Notes: generated by a model from the sequence alone, not told the origin. A stretch of DNA of 64,000 bases from Methylophaga thalassica MP (GCF_000214595.1 NZ_AFIG01000001.1:830001-894000); one strand, 5' to 3'. Positions 24,911-33,668 are shown, counted from the stretch's first letter. Made by a program: numbers and translations.

Positions 24911-24954
24911 TCGTCACAAAAACGTCATTAAAACGTTATAACGCTGTCACATCT
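24911..24954 (+). promoter_or_regulatory. Four tandem 11-bp Pho-box-like units
   Basis: Four consecutive 11-bp units begin at 24911, 24922, 24933 and 24944 with cores CGTCACA, CGTCATT, CGTTATA and TGTCACA, each followed by an A/T-rich spacer. The PhoB consensus is CTGTCAT plus four A/T-rich bases repeated every 11 bp. The spacing here is exact over four units. A weak -10 candidate TATGCT (24961-24966) stands about 7 bp after the last unit. This predicts induction of the following ornithine-lipid gene by phosphate limitation, which is inference. Confidence 0.7.
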
Positions 24955-24993
24955 TCTCTCTATGCTTGCATGCTATCTGCAAGCATAGAGAGA
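24955..24993 (+). repeat. Perfect 16-bp inverted repeat over the olsF ribosome binding site
   Basis: Left arm 24955-24970 and right arm 24978-24993 are perfect reverse complements (outer TCTCTCTATG, inner CTTGCA), loop TGCTATC (24971-24977). The right arm contains GAGAG at 24988-24992, the only Shine-Dalgarno candidate for the ATG at 24998. It could be an RNA hairpin that hides the ribosome site or an operator for a dimeric repressor. There is no T-run, so it is not an ordinary terminator. Confidence 0.85.
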
Positions 24994-24997
24994 AAAC

Positions 24998-26716
24998 ATG
25001 CTCAATATCGAACAAGCTGTTCAACAAAAATTTCCTAAATTCGAACATTCCCGTCCATGGATAAAAAAATCGACGATTAGTTTTTTGCGTAAGATTACTC
25101 ATGAGCAAGAAGTAAATCGTTTCCTGGACTTGCATCAGGATTTAAAAGGCTTCGATTTTATCGAACAGGTGCTGGATTATTTCAACTTCAGTTACAGCAT
25201 CAGTCACCGTGATCGCAATAATATTCCCGCAACGGGGCGCGTAGTGATTGTCGCAAACCATCCCCTTGGTGCACTGGACGGCTTGTCATTATTAAAATTA
25301 GTGGGTGAAGTCCGCCGTGATGTAAAAATCGTTGCTAACGATATGCTGATGAATTTTAATGCGGTCGATTCTTTATTTTTGCCCGTAGATAATCTATCTA
25401 AATCGACTCGAAAAAGCAGTATTTCCCGCATTATTGATTGCCTGAATAATGAAGAAGCGGTGATCGTTTTCCCTGCCGGAGAAGTGTCGCGTATTCGTCC
25501 AAGTGGTGTGCGTGATGGTAAATGGAATACGGGGTTCTTGAACTTCGCCAAGAAAACCAATGCGCCTATTTTGCCCATTTATGTCGGTGCCAGAAATTCT
25601 TCATTGTTCTACAGTGCATCCATGGTCTATAAGCCGCTTTCAGGCATGATGCTGGCGCATGAGATGTTTAATAAAAACTCGAAGAACATCACCATGCGTG
25701 TCGGAGAACCTATTCCCTATAAACAGGTTGACCAACTCCCGCTGGTGAAAGCAGAAAAAGCTAAATTATTACGTCGCCATCTTTATCGTATGGCAAAAGG
25801 CAAAAAACCGTTATTCGTCACAGAACAAACCATCGCTCACCCCCAGGACAGACGTAATATCAAACGTGAGTTACAAACGGCCGAGTTATTAGGTCAGACA
25901 GCCGATAATAAAAAGATTTATTTGTTTGACTATCAACCTGACTCAGCTGTGATGCATGAGGTTGGTCGCTTACGCGAGTTTACGTTTAGACAGGTCGGTG
26001 AGGGCACAGGTAAAAGACGCGATATCGACCGTTATGATCGCGATTACCGGCATCTGATTCTATGGGATGAAAACGAATTAGAAATCGCTGGCGCTTACCG
26101 AATTGGTGAAGTTAACCACATTCTGTCACAAGCTGGCAGCCGGGGAATTTATAGTCAGGAGCTATTTACCTACGATCACGATGCGATGCAGCCTTTTTTT
26201 GAAAAGGGCATTGAGCTGGGTAGAAGTTTTGTCAGCCCGAAATACTGGGGAAGACGAAGTCTTGATTACTTATGGTACGGCATTGGGGCTTATCTGAAAC
26301 GATATCCTGATATTCGCTATCTGTTTGGGCCTGTGAGTCTGTCAAACAGCTATCCTGATTTCGCTAAGGCATTAATTGTTGCTTATTATCAGCACTATTT
26401 CCCTGATGACCAACATTTAGCAATAGCGAAAAATCCCTACATCACTGATCGGAGTTTGCAACAACAAGTACTGCAAACCTATTGTGGTACCGATGCCGAG
26501 GCTGATTTTACTGCGATGCGTGAGCAGCTTACCCATATGAATGTGACTGTCCCTACCTTATATAAACAGTATGCGGATGTCTGTGAAGAGGGAGGCGTAC
26601 GCTTTATCGATTTTAATATCGACGCTGATTTTGGCCACTGTATTGATGGTCTGGTGATGGTGGATTTAGATAAATTAACACCCGCTAAAAGAAAACGTTA
26701 TCTGGGTGATAATTAA
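24998..26716 (+). CDS. olsF: Bifunctional acyltransferase, OlsF-like ornithine lipid synthase
   Basis: A 572-residue two-domain protein. The N-terminal half (about 70-260) is a PlsC-type lysophospholipid acyltransferase with ANHPLGALDG around H88 and later FPAGEVSRIRP. The C-terminal half (about 310-560) is a GNAT/hemolysin-type N-acyltransferase (LREFTFRQVGEGTGKRR). This order matches OlsF, which makes ornithine lipids by N-acylating ornithine (C-terminal half) and O-acylating the product (N-terminal half). Acceptor and acyl donor are inferred. Ornithine lipids replace phospholipids under phosphate limitation in many bacteria, which agrees with the upstream Pho-box units. The last 4 nt overlap the convergent ychJ-like gene. 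Confidence 0.82.
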   Translation: MLNIEQAVQQKFPKFEHSRPWIKKSTISFLRKITHEQEVNRFLDLHQDLKGFDFIEQVLDYFNFSYSISHRDRNNIPATGRVVIVANHPLGALDGLSLLKLVGEVRRDVKIVANDMLMNFNAVDSLFLPVDNLSKSTRKSSISRIIDCLNNEEAVIVFPAGEVSRIRPSGVRDGKWNTGFLNFAKKTNAPILPIYVGARNSSLFYSASMVYKPLSGMMLAHEMFNKNSKNITMRVGEPIPYKQVDQLPLVKAEKAKLLRRHLYRMAKGKKPLFVTEQTIAHPQDRRNIKRELQTAELLGQTADNKKIYLFDYQPDSAVMHEVGRLREFTFRQVGEGTGKRRDIDRYDRDYRHLILWDENELEIAGAYRIGEVNHILSQAGSRGIYSQELFTYDHDAMQPFFEKGIELGRSFVSPKYWGRRSLDYLWYGIGAYLKRYPDIRYLFGPVSLSNSYPDFAKALIVAYYQHYFPDDQHLAIAKNPYITDRSLQQQVLQTYCGTDAEADFTAMREQLTHMNVTVPTLYKQYADVCEEGGVRFIDFNIDADFGHCIDGLVMVDLDKLTPAKRKRYLGDN

Positions 26717-27171
26717 CCGTGACAACGTTTTAGTTTTTTTCCACTGCCGCAGAAACAGGGATCGTTTCTCCCCAGTTTAATGGCGGGCAGAAGAATCCCA
26801 TCATGGTAGAACCATTCACCACTTTCACAGGTAAAACGAGAGCGTTCGTGTAACTGACCCACGGGATTATCCTGATAAAACGCCACGAACTCCACTTCGG
26901 CCAATTCATTTTTTTGTTGGTGATCCAGTACGTTCAGCCCTAACCACTGCGTGTTATTGATCGTGCTCTGCAGAAGTTCTCGCTCATCTAAGCGTCGTTT
27001 TGATGGGTGCAGAGTGGCGATTAAATAGTCCACCTCAGCTAAATAAAAAGCACTATATCGGGAGCGCATCAATTGCTCAGCGTTTTCCGCGCCTTGTTGT
27101 TTTTTATGGAGAGGTTCACAGCACTCACTATAAGAAAGCTGGCTGAGACAGGGGCATAAATCATTATTCAT
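26713..27171 (-). CDS. YchJ-like UPF0225 protein with SEC-C zinc motif
   Basis: A 152-residue protein with a cysteine motif at each end: LCPCLSQLSYSECCEPLH at the N-terminus and the SEC-C motif GRNDPCFCGSGKKLKRCHG at the C-terminus. The central part is an NTF2-like domain (RSRYSAFYLAEVDYLIATLHPS). The family is of unknown function; SEC-C motifs bind zinc. Its start overlaps the end of the YeeZ-like gene upstream by 8 nt, so the two are probably one transcript. Confidence 0.88.
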   Translation of the reverse strand: MNNDLCPCLSQLSYSECCEPLHKKQQGAENAEQLMRSRYSAFYLAEVDYLIATLHPSKRRLDERELLQSTINNTQWLGLNVLDHQQKNELAEVEFVAFYQDNPVGQLHERSRFTCESGEWFYHDGILLPAIKLGRNDPCFCGSGKKLKRCHG

Positions 27172-27949
27172 AAGCGTTAGCGGGAATGGCCATTAAATCG
27201 GGATACTGAAATTGATAGGACAGTAATGATTTGGCTTTATCGTTACTGACGATTTTATAGGATGATGCATTATCCTGATTAAAGTCTGGTACAGGCTGTT
27301 TCAATAGCTCAGCTGCATGCCTGTAAAATTGCTTCTTACTTGGATGTGTGTCTGCACAACCATTAAGAACCTCTCCCCAGACATGTTGTTTCAATACTTG
27401 CTCAATAATGCCTATGCAGTCATCAAGGTGAATTAAGTTAACGGGGGCATCTGCCTGCTGAACCTGTTTTCCATGTCTGAAAAAACGGCCTGGATGACGA
27501 TCTGGTCCGATTAATCCACTGAAACGAATAATGCTGGTGAGAAAGTGCGAAGATTGTCTAAACCGCGATTCTATTTGCCACAGAATGCTATCCTCATTTT
27601 CAAACTGATGCTCTTCTTTGACCCAGTCATTGGTGTTTTGGTAAACCGAACTGGAGCTGATAAATAACACCTGTTTGATAGGGCTGTTTTCAATCTGATT
27701 AATGAAATTTTCAAAAGCGTCTTTATTTTTATTAGTAATATTAACAATCAGGGTGTCAGCGTTCAGGAACTGGCTAAAATCGGTACCTGTCTCAATGTCG
27801 ATCTGATAGACATCAAACCCTTCATCTCTCAATATTGATTGCTTTTCTGTTTGGCGCGTTGAGAGTTTGATATGAGTGTCAGCTGAGCGCAAATGTCTTG
27901 CTAATCTCAAACCTAACCAACCACTGCCGAGAATACTGATCGTATTAAT
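27164..27949 (-). CDS. YeeZ-like NAD(P)-dependent epimerase/reductase, apparent ATT start
   Basis: A 261-residue extended short-chain dehydrogenase. The Rossmann motif ILGSGWLGLRLARHL is encoded only if translation starts upstream of the first TTG at 27910. Reading back from it, the frame meets TAG at 27961-27959 without any ATG, GTG or TTG. The best start is ATT at 27949, which gives (M)NTISILGSGWLG and lies about 5 nt from AGAGGTG. Related proteins such as E. coli YeeZ begin one short strand before this motif. Starting at 27910 would remove the NAD-binding glycines. The usual YxxxK dyad is not evident. Function is unknown. Confidence 0.72.
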   Translation of the reverse strand: MNTISILGSGWLGLRLARHLRSADTHIKLSTRQTEKQSILRDEGFDVYQIDIETGTDFSQFLNADTLIVNITNKNKDAFENFINQIENSPIKQVLFISSSSVYQNTNDWVKEEHQFENEDSILWQIESRFRQSSHFLTSIIRFSGLIGPDRHPGRFFRHGKQVQQADAPVNLIHLDDCIGIIEQVLKQHVWGEVLNGCADTHPSKKQFYRHAAELLKQPVPDFNQDNASSYKIVSNDKAKSLLSYQFQYPDLMAIPANAYE

Positions 27950-28057
27950 GACACACCTCTAATTGAATTATTAAGATGGCGCCACCATATCAAGCATTAG
28001 TCAGATTGTCATGGTTGTTTATACTATGGTGATAAAACATAGAAGGAAGAGCAGGGG

Positions 28058-28582
28058 ATGAGTGCACCTGATATATCAAAATTGTTTTCTGGAAATATCG
28101 TGACGATATTATTCTGGTTGTTTTTAATGGGGTCACTCACCTTGTTCTTTAATGGCTATATTCAGCAGCGCGATAACCCTAATCAAGCATTAATGGCAGC
28201 AAATTCAGGCACGGGTGAGGTGACTTTAAAACGTAATCGTGACGGTCATTATCTAGCACCAGGTTATATTAATGGCCATCCTGTGAATTTCCTGCTGGAT
28301 ACCGGTGCTACCAATGTCAGTATCCCTGCCGCCATTGCTGAAGCGGCCGGCTTGAAAAAAGGACCTACGTCCATGGTCTCAACAGCTAATGGTGTTGTGC
28401 CTGTCTTTCAGACTGATGTCGATACGGTGCGTCTTGGTGGTATTACCTTGAATCATGTCGATGCCAGTATCAACCCGCATATGACCGATGGTGTGGTTTT
28501 ATTGGGGATGAGTTTTATGAAACATCTGGATATCACCCAGCGTAACGGGGTGATGACGCTGCGCGTACCGGTGTCAGGATAG
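28058..28582 (+). CDS. Membrane-anchored retropepsin-like aspartic protease (TIGR02281 type)
   Basis: A 174-residue protein with one N-terminal transmembrane helix (about 13-32) and a periplasmic single-lobe aspartic protease domain (about 55-170). The catalytic triplet is D81-T82-G83 in FLLDTGATNVSIP, and the later VLLGMSFMKHLDI matches the flap/second hydrophobic-Gly part of clan AA. As a single lobe it should act as a dimer. Substrates are unknown. It is divergent from the YeeZ-like gene and overlaps the convergent small gene by 9 nt. Confidence 0.85.
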   Translation: MSAPDISKLFSGNIVTILFWLFLMGSLTLFFNGYIQQRDNPNQALMAANSGTGEVTLKRNRDGHYLAPGYINGHPVNFLLDTGATNVSIPAAIAEAAGLKKGPTSMVSTANGVVPVFQTDVDTVRLGGITLNHVDASINPHMTDGVVLLGMSFMKHLDITQRNGVMTLRVPVSG

Positions 28583-28852
28583 GGAAATCTTAACCACTTT
28601 CATGTACTCGAAAGTCATACGGGCAATGACTTCTTTATCCGGGTAATAGACAATATCTACCCGCGCCCCTTTTAGTGATTTATATCGGCGTTGACGCTTG
28701 TATTTATAGGGAACATCCTGACCTTCGATCGTCACGGTATTCAACACCCATTCACCTTCTTCACGTTGAACATGAGAAGACACTTTCTGCATAGTAGCGT
28801 GGATTAAATGGTCGTTTTCAGCCAGCCATTTTTTTGTTTTTCTAACTTTCAT
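28574..28852 (-). CDS. Small basic protein of unknown function
   Basis: A 92-residue lysine- and arginine-rich protein (MKVRKTKKWLAEND; YKYKRQRRYKSLKGARVDI). I do not recognise a family. There is no signal peptide or membrane segment. Its start overlaps the 3' end of the lytic transglycosylase gene by 11 nt in the same direction, which supports real translation within that operon. Its 3' end overlaps the convergent protease gene. Confidence 0.65.
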   Translation of the reverse strand: MKVRKTKKWLAENDHLIHATMQKVSSHVQREEGEWVLNTVTIEGQDVPYKYKRQRRYKSLKGARVDIVYYPDKEVIARMTFEYMKVVKISLS

Positions 28853-29516
28853 GTTGATAACGTTGATGCAAAATGCTCACACGTTCTACATAAACTTTTG
28901 TCTCGGAGTAAGGGGGAACATCATTATATTTTTTCACGGCATTAGGTCCTGCATTATAAGCAGCTGTGGCAAGGCGAGTATTGCCCTTGAACAAAGATAG
29001 CAGCTCAGCCAGATATTTAACACCGCCTTCTATGTTTTGTTCGACATTAAAAGGGTTATTGACACCTAAGTCTTTGGCTGTGCCTGGCATTAATTGCATC
29101 AGACCTTGAGCACCAGTTCTGGAAATGGCTTTTTGATTAAATGCTGATTCTGCATGTATGACCGCTCTGACTAATGCTGTTTCAACACCATATTTTTTTG
29201 CATAACGTTTTATTTCAGAAGCGTAGGACGATGTGTCTAATTTTATGGTGTGCCAATTAATGCTTGAGGATGGATTACAGGCATAACAGCTGTATTTAAG
29301 AATCTCAAAGTGTCCATGTGCGGGTTTTTGATCTGAAAAAACAAAGCCTTCACCGGTTTGTGATTTATAAATGACAGTTTGCGATGTGGCTTGTCTGACA
29401 TTACTGAACTCAACCGAGCCATCCGGGTTTTGAATTCGCTGAATGGTATCTGTCAGAGCCAGCTGACTATATATCAATGTCAGACTGAGCAAACACCATT
29501 TCATCAGCGTATCCAT
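28842..29516 (-). CDS. Lytic transglycosylase (SLT family) with DUF4124-like N-terminus
   Basis: A 224-residue exported murein hydrolase. A signal peptide covers about 1-22 (MKWCLLSLTLIYSQLALT). A short DUF4124-like strand region follows (IQNPDGSVEFSN), then the SLT lysozyme-like domain (about 95-215) with catalytic glutamate in HAESAFN, GLMQLMPGTAKDLG and AAYNAGPNAVKKYN. It would cleave peptidoglycan glycan strands in the periplasm forming 1,6-anhydromuropeptides. The start may instead be ATG 29504. The CopD-like gene ends 2 nt upstream. Confidence 0.92.
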   Translation of the reverse strand: MDTLMKWCLLSLTLIYSQLALTDTIQRIQNPDGSVEFSNVRQATSQTVIYKSQTGEGFVFSDQKPAHGHFEILKYSCYACNPSSSINWHTIKLDTSSYASEIKRYAKKYGVETALVRAVIHAESAFNQKAISRTGAQGLMQLMPGTAKDLGVNNPFNVEQNIEGGVKYLAELLSLFKGNTRLATAAYNAGPNAVKKYNDVPPYSETKVYVERVSILHQRYQHES

Positions 29517-29518
29517 GA

Positions 29519-29986
29519 TTAACTTAACCAGTAACGTCCAGAGCTGGCTATCAGAATAGTAATAATGCCTAAGATCAGATTAAGCAGAACCAGTTTGCGT
29601 ATTTGAGTTAATGCCGTGCCTGCGGTAATCCAGTCATGTTCGGCTACAGCCCATTTAAGCTTTTTGAAAGGGTTAAAAAACACATGCATAAAAATGAGCA
29701 TCATAAAAATGCCGATAAGTAACATAATATGTACATGAATACCGACACCATCAACGCCGCCCATACCGCCTAATAAAGGAATCATCCAAGCGCCAGTGAC
29801 AAGCAAAGTGATGATAGAAAGCCATACCCAGTTGAAAAAGGTTTTTAATACACCAGCCCATAAAGGCAGACGTTGTTCTTGCGTCAGTAATTCAACTGCT
29901 GCAGGTCGAAGAGCGGTATAAGCGAAAAACATACCTCCCACCCAAATAACGGCGGCTAACAGGTGTAAAGGTAATGCAATCATCAT
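29519..29986 (-). CDS. CopD-like integral membrane protein
   Basis: A 155-residue protein with four predicted membrane helices (about 3-25, 50-72, 83-106 and 131-152). The N-terminal segment LHLLAAVIWVGGMFFAY resembles the CopD/copper-resistance D domain and its histidines could bind metal or haem. Function is not established. It lies between the class I fumarase gene and the lytic transglycosylase gene, with 25 and 2 nt spacing. Confidence 0.8.
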   Translation of the reverse strand: MMIALPLHLLAAVIWVGGMFFAYTALRPAAVELLTQEQRLPLWAGVLKTFFNWVWLSIITLLVTGAWMIPLLGGMGGVDGVGIHVHIMLLIGIFMMLIFMHVFFNPFKKLKWAVAEHDWITAGTALTQIRKLVLLNLILGIITILIASSGRYWLS

Positions 29987-30011
29987 AACTAGGCTCTCTT
30001 TGAATGTAATA

Positions 30012-31538
30012 TCAATTATTGTTTATCGGTATATCGGCAATTTTAATTTTCCATTCACTCGGACCTGTTTTGTGTACCGAATGACCTTCACTATCTACTG
30101 CCACAGTAACCGGCATATTTTCTACGTAAAACTCACGAATGGCTTCCATTCCCAGTTCTTCAAATGCCACCATCCGTGATGACTTAATCGCTTTTGAAAC
30201 TAAATACGCTGCACCACCGATGGCAATCAGATAGACCGAATGATGTTTTTTGATGGAGGCAATAGTTTCATCGCCACGCTCAGCTTTACCAATCATGCCT
30301 AATAAACCGGTCTTTTCAAGCATCATATCGGTAAATTTATCCATTCGGGTCGCAGTTGTCGGACCTGCAGGGCCAACAACTTCACCTTGAACCGGATCAA
30401 CTGGACCGACGTAGTAGATAAAGCGGTTATTAAAATCGAGTCCTTCTGGCAGAGATTCACCATTATTCAGTAAATCAGCGATTTTTTTGTGCGCAGCATC
30501 ACGTCCTGTTAATAAATGCCCTGACAATAACAGCGTTTCTCCGGGTTGCCATTCCGCTATGTCTTTAGCGGTTATATCATCCAAATTAACATGGCGGGTA
30601 TTCTCTGCGGCTTCCCAGGTAATATCTGGCCAGTCATCCATGGAGGGGGGCTCAAATTCTGCCGGCCCTGTTCCGTCTAAACTAAAATGAATATGACGGC
30701 TGGCGGCACAATTTGGAATCATGGCGACAGGTAATGAAGCAGCATGTGTTGGGTAATCATTGATTTTGACATCCAGAACAGTGGTTAAACCACCCAAGCC
30801 TTGGGCACCAATACCCAGCTGATTGACTTTTTCATAGAGTTCAACACGAAGTTTCTCTGTGGCCGTTTCGGCACCGCGATCGATTAATTCTTGTATATCG
30901 ATAGGATGCATTAATGACTCTTTGGCCATCAGCATCGCTTTTTCTGCTGTACCACCAATACCAATACCTAACATGCCCGGCGGACACCAGCCAGCCCCCA
31001 TGGTCGGCACCGTTTTTAATACCCAATCAACCAGATTGTCACTTGGATTCAGAATGGTGAATTTGGCTTTGTTTTCTGAGCCACCACCTTTGGCTGCAAT
31101 TAAGACTTCAACAGTATCACCGATGACTATTTCGGTATGAATAACCGCCGGGGTGTTATCTCCGGTATTTTTGCGTACACCAATAGGGTCAGACACAATG
31201 GAGGCTCGTAAAACGTTGTCAGGGTGAAGATAAGCACGACGTACACCCTCATTAACCATATCATCAAGGCTTTTTGAGGTTTCCCACTGCACATCCATAC
31301 CCACTTTGACAAAGACATTAACAATGCCAGTGTCCTGACAGATAGGACGGTTATTTTCTGCACACATTCTGGAGTTCACCAAAATTTGTGCAATAGCGTC
31401 TTTTGCAGCGACGGATTGCTCACGCTCATAAGCCGCGCTCATTGCCTGAATAAAATCCTTTGGATGATAACAGGCAATAAATTGCAGGGCATCTGCAATA
31501 CTGTCGATAAAGTCAGTCTCTTTAATGACTGTCGTCAT
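30012..31538 (-). CDS. Fumarate hydratase, class I
   Basis: [4Fe-4S] fumarase that interconverts fumarate and malate in the TCA cycle. The 508-residue single chain carries the alpha part (about 1-300) and beta part (about 330-505). Cluster-ligand candidates are C67 in NRPICQDTGIV, the cysteine in IPNCAASRH and that in GWCPPGMLG. The tail contains GPVDPVQGEVVGPAGPTTATRMDKF, typical of the beta domain. Class I enzymes are oxygen-sensitive. proS lies 10 nt upstream, so the two may be cotranscribed. Confidence 0.95.
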   Translation of the reverse strand: MTTVIKETDFIDSIADALQFIACYHPKDFIQAMSAAYEREQSVAAKDAIAQILVNSRMCAENNRPICQDTGIVNVFVKVGMDVQWETSKSLDDMVNEGVRRAYLHPDNVLRASIVSDPIGVRKNTGDNTPAVIHTEIVIGDTVEVLIAAKGGGSENKAKFTILNPSDNLVDWVLKTVPTMGAGWCPPGMLGIGIGGTAEKAMLMAKESLMHPIDIQELIDRGAETATEKLRVELYEKVNQLGIGAQGLGGLTTVLDVKINDYPTHAASLPVAMIPNCAASRHIHFSLDGTGPAEFEPPSMDDWPDITWEAAENTRHVNLDDITAKDIAEWQPGETLLLSGHLLTGRDAAHKKIADLLNNGESLPEGLDFNNRFIYYVGPVDPVQGEVVGPAGPTTATRMDKFTDMMLEKTGLLGMIGKAERGDETIASIKKHHSVYLIAIGGAAYLVSKAIKSSRMVAFEELGMEAIREFYVENMPVTVAVDSEGHSVHKTGPSEWKIKIADIPINNN

Positions 31539-31548
31539 GCATTAAACC

Positions 31549-33258
31549 TCAGCTCAATTTTTGTTTGATGATATTGACCACATCATAAATCGCAAACTCT
31601 TCGCCATCACCGCTACGACGGTTTTTGTATTCAATCATGCCATTATCCAGACCGCGTTCACCCAGGATTAAGCGGTGTGGAATACCAATCAGTTCCATAT
31701 CAGCAAAGGCAACACCAGGACGCAAACCACGGTCATCAAGTAACACATCCACACCTGCTGCAAGCAGTTGTTGGTAGACCTCTTCAGCTTTTTCTTTAAC
31801 CCGAACGGATTTATGGGCATTAACAGGCACCAACACGACTTGATAAGGCGCAATCGATTCTGGCCAGATAATGCCGCGATCATCATGATTTTGCTCAATG
31901 GCTGCGGCGACAACACGGGATACACCAATACCATAACAACCCATAGTAACGATTTGTGATTTTCCGGATTCTGTCAACACAACCGCATTTAATTTGCTGC
32001 TGTAATTTTCGCCGAGCTGGAAGATATGCCCGACTTCAATACCCCGGGCGATTTCTAAATGGCCTTGACCATCTGGACTAGGATCGCCTGCCATAACTTT
32101 ACGCAAATCTGCGGTTTCTGGTTCAGGTAAATCACGCCCCCAGTTTACGCCAGTTAAATGTTTGTCATCCTGATTAGCACCACAAACAAAGTCGCTGACA
32201 AAAGCGGCAGCATGATCAACGATGACAGGAATAGTTAAACCAACAGGGCCTACCGAACCGATATTAGCATGGCTGATTTCAAGTACTTTTTCTGCTGTAA
32301 CAAAGGTGAGTGGCGCGGCTACCAGAGGGTGTTTTTCAGCTTTAATCTCATTAAGCTCGTGATCACCGCGAACAACCAATGCAACCACAGAACCTTCTTC
32401 GACACCTTCTACCAATAAGGTTTTCAGACATTGTGAAGCTGGTTTGTTGAGATACTGACTGACATCGTCAATAGTGTGCTTTGCGGGTGTTTCAACCACG
32501 GTCATAGTTTCACTGGCTGCTGCACGTTCACCTTGTGGTGCTACGGCTTCTGCTAACTCAACATTGGCAGCGTAATCACTTTTATCACTAAAGGCGATAG
32601 CATCTTCACCTGAACTGGCTAACACATGAAACTCATGTGAGGCATTACCACCAATACTACCGGTGTCTGCCTGAACAGCGCGGAACTCCAAACCGATGCG
32701 ACTGAAAATACGAGAATATGTCGCATACATATTGTCATAGGTTTCTTGTAAAGAAGCCTGATCCAGATGGAATGAATAGGCATCTTTCATCAGGAATTCA
32801 CGAGCACGCATCAAACCAAAGCGTGGGCGAATTTCATCACGGAATTTGGTCTGGATTTGATAAAAGTTCACTGGTAACTGTTTGTAACTACGAATTTCCT
32901 GACGAACGAGATCGGTAATGACTTCTTCATGAGTCGGTCCATAACAGAACTCACGCTGGTGGCGATCAGTGATGCGCAATAATTCAGGGCCATATTTCTC
33001 CCAACGTTGGCTTTCTTGCCAGAGTTCAGCCGGTTGTACCGAGGGCATTAATACTTCCTGCGCGCCAGCTCTATCCATTTCTTCGCGGACGATCGCTTCT
33101 GTTTTTCTGAGTACTTTGAGTCCCATTGGCAGCCATGTATATAAGCCCGATGCCAGACGACGGATAAGGCCGGCACGGAGCATTAATTGATGGCTGACAA
33201 TTTCTGCGTCTGCTGGTGTCTCTTTTAAAGTGGAAATAAGCAGGTTAGAGGCGCGCAT
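31549..33258 (-). CDS. proS: Prolyl-tRNA synthetase
   Basis: Class II aminoacyl-tRNA synthetase charging tRNA-Pro. The 569-residue protein is of the bacterial type, with the catalytic core motifs ([17 protein letters not shown]; motif 2 [19 protein letters not shown]), an inserted YbaK-like editing domain (about 225-385, which hydrolyses Ala-tRNA-Pro), motif 3 ([10 protein letters not shown]) and the anticodon-binding domain. The ATG start begins [15 protein letters not shown] as in E. coli. Confidence 0.97.
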   Translation of the reverse strand: MRASNLLISTLKETPADAEIVSHQLMLRAGLIRRLASGLYTWLPMGLKVLRKTEAIVREEMDRAGAQEVLMPSVQPAELWQESQRWEKYGPELLRITDRHQREFCYGPTHEEVITDLVRQEIRSYKQLPVNFYQIQTKFRDEIRPRFGLMRAREFLMKDAYSFHLDQASLQETYDNMYATYSRIFSRIGLEFRAVQADTGSIGGNASHEFHVLASSGEDAIAFSDKSDYAANVELAEAVAPQGERAAASETMTVVETPAKHTIDDVSQYLNKPASQCLKTLLVEGVEEGSVVALVVRGDHELNEIKAEKHPLVAAPLTFVTAEKVLEISHANIGSVGPVGLTIPVIVDHAAAFVSDFVCGANQDDKHLTGVNWGRDLPEPETADLRKVMAGDPSPDGQGHLEIARGIEVGHIFQLGENYSSKLNAVVLTESGKSQIVTMGCYGIGVSRVVAAAIEQNHDDRGIIWPESIAPYQVVLVPVNAHKSVRVKEKAEEVYQQLLAAGVDVLLDDRGLRPGVAFADMELIGIPHRLILGERGLDNGMIEYKNRRSGDGEEFAIYDVVNIIKQKLS

Positions 33259-33321
33259 GTGTTTTTATTTTTCCTGTAATGATAATTGGTTAGCTCTGAG
33301 GCTATGAGTTAAGGATAAAAC

Positions 33322-33657
33322 TTAAAATGTACTGTGATTCCAACCCCAGTTTTGTCGCTCTGAGTCAGTCATGCTGATATAGATACGACCACCTTCAACT
33401 TTTAGGTTCTCACTGATGAGTGTACATAAGGTATCCGAGAAGGCCTGACGATCACCGGGTAAGCCGAGAGCTCGATAATCAAGCATCGCCGCAGGCGCAT
33501 CACTGCCACCAAATGACATATCGGCGTTGTCATTCAGCACAATCATGACATAGCTTTCAGGTTTACCTGACGCTTTAGCAACGGTTTCACTGGTCTTTTT
33601 AATAAACTGCGTTTTATCTTTAACTTCTTGATTAGTCGTAATATTAAGGTATGGCAT
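33322..33657 (-). CDS. Macrophage migration inhibitory factor (MIF) homologue
   Basis: A 111-residue tautomerase-superfamily protein of the MIF/phenylpyruvate tautomerase type. Pro1, the catalytic base after methionine removal, is present (MPYLNITTN). The segment KPESYVMIVLND carries the Lys equivalent to K32 of MIF, and RQNWGWNHSTF matches the conserved MIF C-terminus. It lacks the CxxC motif of human MIF. Known activity is keto-enol tautomerisation of phenylpyruvate and related acids; the bacterial role is unclear. AAGGAG precedes the ATG by 7 nt, and the DUF4124 gene ends 11 nt upstream. Confidence 0.88.
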   Translation of the reverse strand: MPYLNITTNQEVKDKTQFIKKTSETVAKASGKPESYVMIVLNDNADMSFGGSDAPAAMLDYRALGLPGDRQAFSDTLCTLISENLKVEGGRIYISMTDSERQNWGWNHSTF

Positions 33658-33668
33658 TTTGCTTCTCC

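Noticed and set aside
24955-24993. Hairpin upstream of olsF as a terminator of the YqhA-type gene
   Set aside because: No T-run follows on either strand within the usual distance, and the right arm contains the ribosome site of the next gene.
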